From Ancistrus triradiatus (taxonomy: Eukaryota; Chordata; Actinopteri; Siluriformes; Loricariidae), in NCBI GenBank assembly GCA_025084515.1, contig JAJAGP010002184.1, positions 1-64,000 on the forward strand: a stretch of 64,000 bases of DNA, written 5' to 3'. Position 1 is the stretch's first letter. Every line of letters begins with the position of its first letter. Both the position numbers and the translations under genes were made by a program. Positions 57,129 through 64,000 of the stretch are shown here, one piece after another. The notes below the pieces were generated by a model. It searched no databases. It was not told where the DNA came from and worked only from the letters and a program-made list of their open reading frames with translations.

Positions 57129-57949
57129 TCGGTATAATATGGATCTTACTTGGATTCTTACTTGTGTCTCATGTATTAGTGTTTAAGTGTAAGCTTATTA
57201 ATTAGATGAATTAACTTAGCTTAATTCTTATATGTTTCCAGAATGTGATTGCTCTTTTTTGAGTTTATAATTTGAGGGTATTGGCCTAATTCGGCCCGCA
57301 TGCGTTACTGAGTGTGTTCTGTGCACCTTTAAGATCATTTTACAGAATTCTGTGTGCAGGGTCTCAGATTGGGTGTTTGCTCCCTTGTCAAATTGTTGGT
57401 GTGTAAGTGGTCCCCACACCTCACTACCATATAGAGCGATGGGTTCAATCACAGATTCAAATATTTTGAGCCAAATTGGGATTGGGATTGCTATACAGGT
57501 TTGTCGTTTTATGGCGTATAGCGCTCTGCGTGCTTTTTCTCTCAGCTCACTCACTGCCAGGTTGAAGTTTCCTGATGAACTTATTTTTAGTCCCAGGTAA
57601 GTGTAATGTTTGGAGTGTTGAATTTGATGTGTTCCTAATGTGAATCTTAATCTTCCTAATGTGTTATCTGTAAGTCCAGCTCTAACCCAGAGAAGCTGCT
57701 GATGCTCTGTAGCTCTGCCCTTACATTTCTGACTGATCAGATTCACATTAAGAGCTTCATCATACAGATTTATAATCGCTAATCAAACGGGGTCCTAGAC
57801 TTTGGTTAGAACACCGGGATCTCACTCCGATCTGCTTCAGTCGGTAGAATAGTGGATCTTACTTGGATCTTACTTGTGTCTCATGTATTAGTGTTTAAGT
57901 GTAAACTTATTAATTAGATTAATTAACTTAGCTTAATTCTTATATGTAA
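57129..57949 (-). mobile_element. LINE fragment flanked by direct repeats
   Basis: A minus-strand frame of 172 codons (57228-57746) reads TYLGLKISSSGNFNLAVSEL, then REKARRALYAIKRQ and IWLKIFESVIEPIALYGSEV. This is the region after the catalytic core of a non-LTR retrotransposon reverse transcriptase (I/Nimb or Tx1 type; not decided). About 110 bp at 57129-57240 is repeated almost exactly at 57839-57949, in the same orientation. Confidence 0.75.
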
Positions 57950-57953
57950 CATC

Positions 57954-58130
57954 TAGGCTGCCCAAGGATGTTTGGTCCCTTTTTGAGTCTTGGTCCTCCC
58001 AAGGTCACATGTAGTGAGTTTTTCCTTGCCACTGTCACTGTCAGCTAGGGCTGTGGGACTAGATTTTTGTAAAGCTGCTTTGAGAGAATGCTCTGTTGTA
58101 AATAGTGCTATAGAAAAAAATTGACTTTGA
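57954..58130 (-). repeat. Dispersed fish repeat R, full length
   Basis: Minus-strand copy ('tttttccttgccactgtcac' and 'gtaaagctgctttgagagaa' on the + strand). It adjoins the second copy of the LINE-flanking direct repeat. Confidence 0.75.
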
Positions 58131-59180
58131 AATTGGAAAGTGCAATACAAATGCATCGCTACCTGTGTTCAAAAACTTCTTTACCCACCAGAGAAGTTCC
58201 TGTACTTGACTTTTGGTTCCCATTTGGTGAGAGAGAGAGCTCACCCATTGGTTATCCATATTCGACACATCACTCTTTGTGTGAGCCAAGACTTAAGACT
58301 TATGATAATATTAAACACGGTTGATTTTATTGGAATGACAAGATGAGAAAGAAATGGACTTACTGTAAGACCAAAATGATCGAGATGACACAAGCGCCGT
58401 GCAACTCTAGCAAGAGTCATAATTTTATTCCGACGTTGGAAATTTGTCTGCGACTATGAATTCGTGAAGTCGTTTGGCATAAGGCCGTCAGCAGGCAGCT
58501 GCCTTCTGTTTGGACACGACTTATACCTGTCAGTGTGTCAGCCACTTTCAGAAATCCCCTCGGGACACCCCTATATTTGGCTTTGCTTAATAACACCTTT
58601 GGCACACCTGGTCAGACTAATTCGTTTTAATTAAGTTGAATCAGGTGTGCCAGGGCTGGAAGCTGGCAAACAGACAGTGTAGTGTTTTGCAAACACACCT
58701 TCGAAAAGCAATATGCATGAGTCATGTACTGCTGTTAATAAGTAAAACAGTAACAGCCGGACACACTCGGTTTGCACAGGTTACACAGATTAGACGTTTA
58801 GCATCACGCCATAAGTATGCGGTGTGGCAGGAGAAAAGCTGCATTATTACTCTGGACGCTGGGATTGGAACACAGCCGTAGTGCAGCAGAGGAGGAAGAG
58901 CACCGAACCCCCCTCCTCTTGCTCTTCCTCTGTGCCGGATAAAAACTAATATTTTTGCAGTGGAGGGACAGAAGGAGGGGGCGCTGCTGAAGGAAGAGAC
59001 CCGACTGGGCTCCACGGGGGGCTGTGCTTAGGAAATCCAAACCCTCTGCGACCCCCTGACCTGTGCTACTGCTGCCCCTTCTGCAGGAGAGAGATACAGA
59101 GCTGGAAAGAGAACAAGACTGAGAAGAGGGAGAAAGAGCAGAAATAAAGTACAGGTATCGATAATGGTAGAGCCTCTGGC
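58131..59180. other. Intergenic DNA, no gene seen
   Basis: Unique-looking. Overlapping frames at 58636-59040 on both strands resemble no known protein. 58880-59110 is GC-balanced. Confidence 0.35.
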
Positions 59181-59365
59181 AGGCTAGGATGGATTTGGTT
59201 GTTGCGTAGGTTGGTGGCTGCGTGGAAAGCTATATTATTGTGTTTGCCAGGACTGGTTAGGTGTGTCCGTTGGGTAGGTGGTCACTCGGTTGGGTAGGTA
59301 GGTGGGCATTTCATTACTAGATGGGTGGTTTGGTTTTGTAGGCGGATAGATGAGTGGTAAGAGAA
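59181..59365. repeat. Degenerate GGTT/GGTA low-complexity DNA
   Basis: The + strand is rich in 'ggtagg', 'ggttgg' and 'gatggg' and poor in C. It belongs with similar stretches at 61100-61320 and 62640-63660. Confidence 0.65.
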
Positions 59366-60085
59366 TGAGAGAGTTCAGGTCTGTTCACTTTAACACCAAG
59401 GTTTTAACAATTATAATACATTATAATAGGTACTAAAATCTGTCTTTTAAATCCTGCAGTTGCAGAGGCGGGAGTTTAAAAGCAGGAAGTCCATCATTTG
59501 TGTGTTCGCTTGCTTGTTAGCTCATGTTTGGACTAGAGACTGTTCTGAACTCAGTTGATGTGTTTAGAGACTTTTTTCTTTGTGTGGATGACTTTCCTCT
59601 ACTTATTTGTACCAGCTGTACATGGAGTGTGTAAGTGTACATACCTGTCCTATTGTAAGTAGTACTGCTTTGTTTGTATATTCTCTCTAACCTATAACTA
59701 TATAAACTGGTTCACATTCACTCATTGAGACTCTGGTTCATCCGGCTGATCTTACCTGTTCTTCATCATACAGTGGAACCTCAGAATCCGAACGCTTCTT
59801 CACTCAAACAATTCAGGCAGGGAACAGCCTGGTTTTTTATATGATTTTGCCCCCAAATTCGTACAGTGCTTCCGACTTTGAACATGGAACCCCTTAATAA
59901 AACACCCAATGGTGTGATCTTCCAAAGACGATGCAGATAGGTGGTGATACAGTATTCTAATCCCCATAAACCATAACACCCAAAAGATGAAGAACTAGGG
60001 CATGATCATAGGCATATTATGTATATTATATTATATTATTTTATTTTTATAGTATTATATTATGTATATGTATATTATATCAGTC
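59366..60085. other. AT-rich intergenic DNA
   Basis: 59772-59900 (cagtggaacctcagaatccg and onward) may be a decayed DNA element; the rest is unclassified. No gene. Confidence 0.35.
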
Positions 60086-60089
60086 TACG

Positions 60090-61102
60090 GGTGTGATTTC
60101 AGACACTCCATCAGTCTCGGCGCCACTGTCCCGGTGATAAGATACTACCACCACCATGTTTCACAGATGGGATAAGGTTCTTATGCTGGAATGCAGTGTT
60201 TTCCTTTCTCCAAACATACAACACTTTTTTTTTTTAAACCAAAAAGTTTCTATTTTGGTCTCATCCGTCCACAAAAAACATTCTTCCAATAGCCTTCTGG
60301 CTCGTCCACGTGATCTTTAGCAAAACTGCAGACGAGCAGCAATGTTCTTTTTGGAGAGCAGTGGCTTTTTCTCCTTGCAACCCTGCCATGCACACCCATT
60401 GTTTGTTCAGTGTTCTTCTGATGGTGGACTCATGAACATTAACATTAGCCAATGTGAGAGAGGCCTTCAGTTGCTTAGAAGTTACCCTGGGGGTCGTTTG
60501 TGACCTCACCAACTATTTACACGCCTTGCTCTTGGAGTGATCTTTGTTGGTCGGGCCACTCCTGGGGAGGGTAACAATGGTCTTGAATTTCCTCCATTTG
60601 TACACAATCTGTCTGACTGTGGATTGGTGGAGTCCAAACTCTTTAGAGATGGTTTTGTAACCTTTTCCAGCCTGATGAGCATCAACAACTCTTTTTCTGA
60701 GGTCCCCTCAGAAATCTCCTTTGTTCGTACCATGATACACTTCCACAAACGTGTGTTATGAAGAGCAGACTTTGATAGATCCCTGTTCTTTAAATAAAAC
60801 AGGGTTGCCCACTCACACCTGATTGTCATCCCATTGATTGAAACACCTGACTCTAATTTCACTTTCAAATCAACTGCTAATCCTAGAGGGTCACATACTT
60901 TTGCCGCTCACTAATTATGTAATATTCGAAACATTTTCCTCGATAAATAAATGAGCAAGTATAATATTTTTGTCTCATTGTGTAACTGGGGTTCTCTTTA
61001 TCTACTTTTAGGACTTGTGTAAATCTGACAATGTTTTAGGTCATATTTATGCAGAAATACAGAAAATTCTAAAGGGTTCACAAACTTTCAAGCACCACTG
61101 TA
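60090..61102 (-). mobile_element. Tc1-type transposon, 5' two-thirds, dead
   Basis: From the long terminal repeat at 61102 (minus strand start 'tacagtggtgcttgaaagtt') the element runs leftward. The DNA-binding half is legible: MVRTKEISE near 60732, then KPSLKSLDSTNPQSDRLCTN, and from 60512 downward TSKQLKASLTLANVNVHEST then IRRTLNKQWVC. It continues past the 'kenvl-w' area (tccacaaaaaacattcttcc) to 'ccaccaccatgtttcacaga' (the VKHGGGS motif) near 60155 and then stops. Frameshifts are frequent. Same family as 7.6, 26.0 and 31.2 kb. Confidence 0.85.
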
Positions 61103-61330
61103 GGTACATTGGGTGACTAGTAGCTTAGGTTGGTTTGTTGGGTAGGAGATAAATGGGAGGTGCAATTGTTATGGAGAGATCTAGGTTGGAAAGATGTGTT
61201 TTGTGTTTCTAATTGCTGGGTATTGTTGAGTGGTAGCCTGGTGGGTGGATAGATGGTAGATGGTAGATGGGTGGCAATATGGGTTTGTAGGATGGTTTGT
61301 GGTTGGTTTGGCATTTAATACAAGTTCCTA
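61103..61330. repeat. Degenerate GGTT/GATG low-complexity DNA
   Basis: C-poor + strand with 'gatggtagatggtagatggg', 'ggttggtttg' and similar. Confidence 0.65.
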
Positions 61331-61975
61331 AAAGCGAAACTAGAAGGTGAGAGAGATTAATAAAAACAATAAAGCAAGCACCCAGAGCCAGTAGACAGGG
61401 AGTTGAAATCAGTAGAAAGTGAGAGAGTGATATAGGGAGCTGTAATGCAGGGTATTACCATCTGGAAACACAGTAGCAATAGATGTACTCTCGGTGCCTC
61501 ACACATTAAGTGTGCTAATGGCTAAACCAGGCATCGGTGGCAGCAACAGGATATGAGCAGACTGACCCAATCGGCTCTGGGCTCCAGCTTTGGGCCTCTC
61601 ACTTAAACCGAGACCCCAAGAGTGTTTTTTGTTATTTTTATGCATATAAATGTAGTTCTCTCTGCATCCTGTGTACTTTGGGTACGTGTCAAATACCATC
61701 TTAACGTAATGGTTAGGAAAAACTCTAATTTGCACAGCTTTCCTTTTACCGCAAACGTGGCCCGTCAGCCAAGGAATCTTCCATGTCCGATGTTGGCTTC
61801 TTTAGTTGTGCACCAGAGCTTGGTGGGTAAAGAAAAAACAAGGTCAAATAATCTCTTTGTAGATAAATTAGACGACCTGTAGGCACCAGGAAGTGAGATG
61901 AGTGAACACCACGCTTGGTCAAAATACAGCCACGTTACAAGAGCAACAGGATGGTCAGATTGTTGGGCGTTTGAG
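61331..61975. other. Intergenic DNA, no gene seen
   Basis: Unique-looking; nothing recognised. Confidence 0.35.
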
Positions 61976-62644
61976 TTAATACCAGTTGGTATTAAGGGTG
62001 CCAATGTGTGCCAAGATAATCTCCCCCACACCATTACACCACCAGCAGCCTGAAACGTTCAGACAAAGGGGATAGATCCATGATTTCACGTTATTTACGG
62101 ATTTAATTCTGACCTTGCTCTCTGAATGTAGCAGCAGGCAAAGTTTTTCCAACCTTATATCAAGCAATGTTGTGAGCCTGTTGTCTGTTCTTAGCTTAGT
62201 GTGATCTTCTGCTACTGTAGCCCATCTGCTTCAAGGTTTGATGTGTTGTTTGTTCAGAGATGCTCTTCTGCACAGCTCGGTTGTAACGAGTGGTTATTAG
62301 AGTTACTGTTACCTTCTATCAGCTCAAAAATCTGGCATCAGCGAGGCATTTTCACCCAGAGAGCTGCTCTCACTGGATATTTTCTCTTTTTCAGACCACT
62401 CTCTGTTGAACCCTAGAGGTGTCGCTGTGTGTGAAAATCCCAGTAGATAAGCAGTTTCTGAATACTCAGACTAACAACCATGCCACGTTCAAAGTCACTT
62501 AAATCACCTTTCCTCCCCATTCTGATTCTCGGTTTGATTCAGCAGCTCGTCCTGACCAAGTCACTGCCTTGTGATTGGCTGATTATGTATTTGTGTTAAT
62601 GAGCGGTTAAACAGGTGTACCTAATAAAATTGGCCGGTAAGTGC
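61976..62644 (-). mobile_element. Tc1-type transposon 5' half (family A)
   Basis: The terminal repeat ends it on the right ('taataaaattggccggtaag'). Reading leftward, 'cctttcctccccattctgat', 'ttttctctttttcagaccac' and 'caccattacaccaccagcag' match the copy at 39.5-40.5 kb. The element breaks off near 61976, so the 3' part is missing. Confidence 0.8.
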
Positions 62645-63670
62645 ATTATTAGATGATTGATGGGTTGGTGGGTGGTGGCTTGCTGGTTGAATGGTTTAAT
62701 AAAGGTTTAGAAGCTTAGGTTAGTATTTGAGTTACTAAAAGGGTTAGTTGGCTTGTAGTGTGGAGACTAGCTAGATGGGAGAGGATAGGCTTGGTGGATA
62801 GGCGGTGGCTTTGTCAGTAGATAGTTTGGTGGGTGGGTATATAGGTGGGGAGGCTTGATTGTGTGAACTTGGCAAGCACACTGGGTCAAAGTCCAACCAC
62901 TTTATGAGCTGTTAGGACAAGAACAACAGCACTGGGGGAAAGGAGGAGGGACGGAGCAAGGGGAAATAGGTGGCTGGCTTGGTAAGAGCTGTTAGGTGAG
63001 GTTGGTGGGTAAGTAGGTGGCCTACCAGGGTAGGTAGCTAGGGAGGTCGTTTTCTAGGTAATAAAATCAAAACTAAACCAAAAAGGTGGGGCTTATAGGG
63101 CTCCCCCAATGCTTGTAGCAAAGCACTGAATCTTATCAGCGTGTTATAACACATGCAGATCCCAAAGCATTGCTATTCACTCAATATCTTCCGGTATTAG
63201 CGTGAACATGCAAACTCCACACAGAAAGGACCCTGACAGCTCCACCTTGGGATCGAATCCAGGACCTTCTTGCAGAAAGGGTTAAGCAGAGTTTGATTTG
63301 AACTCTGGATCATCAGTATCTTAACCACGGCACCGGCTGCCCTCTATCAAAATCAACTGCCACAATGAACACTGGTTGGGTAGCTGGGCGGGTAAGTGGG
63401 TGATAAGTTGCGTGGGTAGGTTAGCAGGTGGTTGGTACTGAGGTTAATGTGGTAGGAAGGTGGTAGGTTTGTAATGTTGATGACTTGATTGATGGTTGGG
63501 AGCTTAAATAGGTGCTAGATGAATGGGTATGTTTAGAATGTGGGTAGATCAATGAATAGCTGGTAAATGGTTGGGTAGATTTGATGGGTGGGTACTAGGT
63601 GGTAAATGGTGACGTCGGTTAGGGAAGTGGTACATGAGGGGGTAGGTAGGGGTGTGAGTGGCAACAGCCT
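62645..63670. repeat. Degenerate GGTT/GGTA region with embedded V-SINE
   Basis: About 1 kb of C-poor + strand dominated by 'gggtgg', 'ggttgg', 'gataggc' and 'ggtaggt' words. It is interrupted by a duplicated GC-balanced block (62876-62968) and a V-SINE fragment (63200-63345). It looks like an eroded tetranucleotide minisatellite. Confidence 0.7.
63200..63345 (-). repeat. V-SINE-like repeat fragment
   Basis: On the + strand 'catgcaaactccacacagaa' and 'gggatcgaatccaggacctt' are the reverse of the V-SINE core and B-box region. The edges are worn. Confidence 0.65.
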
Positions 63671-64000
63671 GTACACTGGGTCAAAGTCCAGCCCATTTAT
63701 GAGTTGTCAGGACAAGAGCGACAGCAATGGGAGGATAGCAGGGGGAGGGAGCGAGGGGGAAAAGGAAGTGAACAGTGTAGCTTTTCCCAGCTTTTGTGCC
63801 CCCGGGCAGGGTGAGGGGCACAAGGCTTGGGTCAGTGGCTGGGTGGTCAGTGAAACAAGGTGTGTGTGTGTGAGTTTAGCCGCCTCCTTCTCACGGGAAT
63901 AATCACAAAGCCCCAATATCGAGTTTCTCACCCCCCGTTTGTCTATCTAGCGCTCCGATCAGCACTCTCTCTCCCAGTCTGACACAAACCGATTCTGTTC
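63671..64000. other. GC-balanced unique DNA at window end
   Basis: Begins with the second copy of the 62876-62968 block. No gene recognised; the overlapping frames on the two strands resemble nothing known. Confidence 0.35.

Noticed and set aside
1..64000. CRISPR array, operon, phage or other prokaryotic system
   Set aside because: All repeats are microsatellites or transposons, genes are vertebrate forkhead factors with TATA and polyA signals, and there is no spacer-repeat pattern.

Overview
The window looks like nuclear DNA of a teleost fish. It carries two single-exon forkhead genes in the tandem order known from vertebrates (foxe3 then foxd2). Around them are many decayed Tc1-type transposons of several families, hAT-like non-autonomous elements, tRNA-derived SINEs, LINE fragments and abundant microsatellites. 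The repeat mix, especially the short dispersed repeat with 'gcgacagtggcaaggaaaaa', suggests an otophysan (catfish, characin or carp relative), but the species cannot be fixed from the sequence alone.

Layout. 1-5.3 kb: repeats (SINEs, one hAT-like element, one Tc1-derived fragment) and unique AT-rich DNA. 5.35-7.22 kb: foxe3 with TATA box, intact forkhead domain and polyA signal; its C-terminal third is readable only by changing frame several times. 7.25-9.53 kb: a purine/pyrimidine strand switch, then a dead Tc1 copy with an internal duplication. 9.8-15.8 kb: repeats, a long trinucleotide-rich tract and unique AT-rich DNA. 15.8-18.1 kb: foxd2, intact. 18.1-25.2 kb: AT-rich DNA with large (AAT)n/(ATT)n and (CA)n arrays, plus several GC-balanced unique blocks that look like regulatory DNA. 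25.2-64 kb: no convincing gene; transposon remnants separated by unique blocks (for example 33.7-34.6, 38.2-39.4, 46.0-46.1 and 54.4-54.7 kb), ending in a C-poor GGTT/GGTA-type low-complexity region from about 59.2 kb.

How it fits together. FOXE3 is a lens-epithelium forkhead factor and FOXD2 a mesenchymal/neural-crest and kidney forkhead factor; in vertebrates they are neighbours. Both genes lie on the + strand with about 10 kb between them. The long gene-free flank downstream of foxd2 is the kind of territory where distal enhancers of developmental genes lie; that is inference, not shown by the sequence. No undescribed gene system, CRISPR array, operon or RNA gene was found. The most notable items are the disrupted foxe3 C-terminus, a junction fusing two Tc1 families, two hAT-like copies with recognisable target-site duplications, two Tc1 ends meeting at a (TA)n array, and a LINE fragment flanked by direct repeats of about 110 bp.
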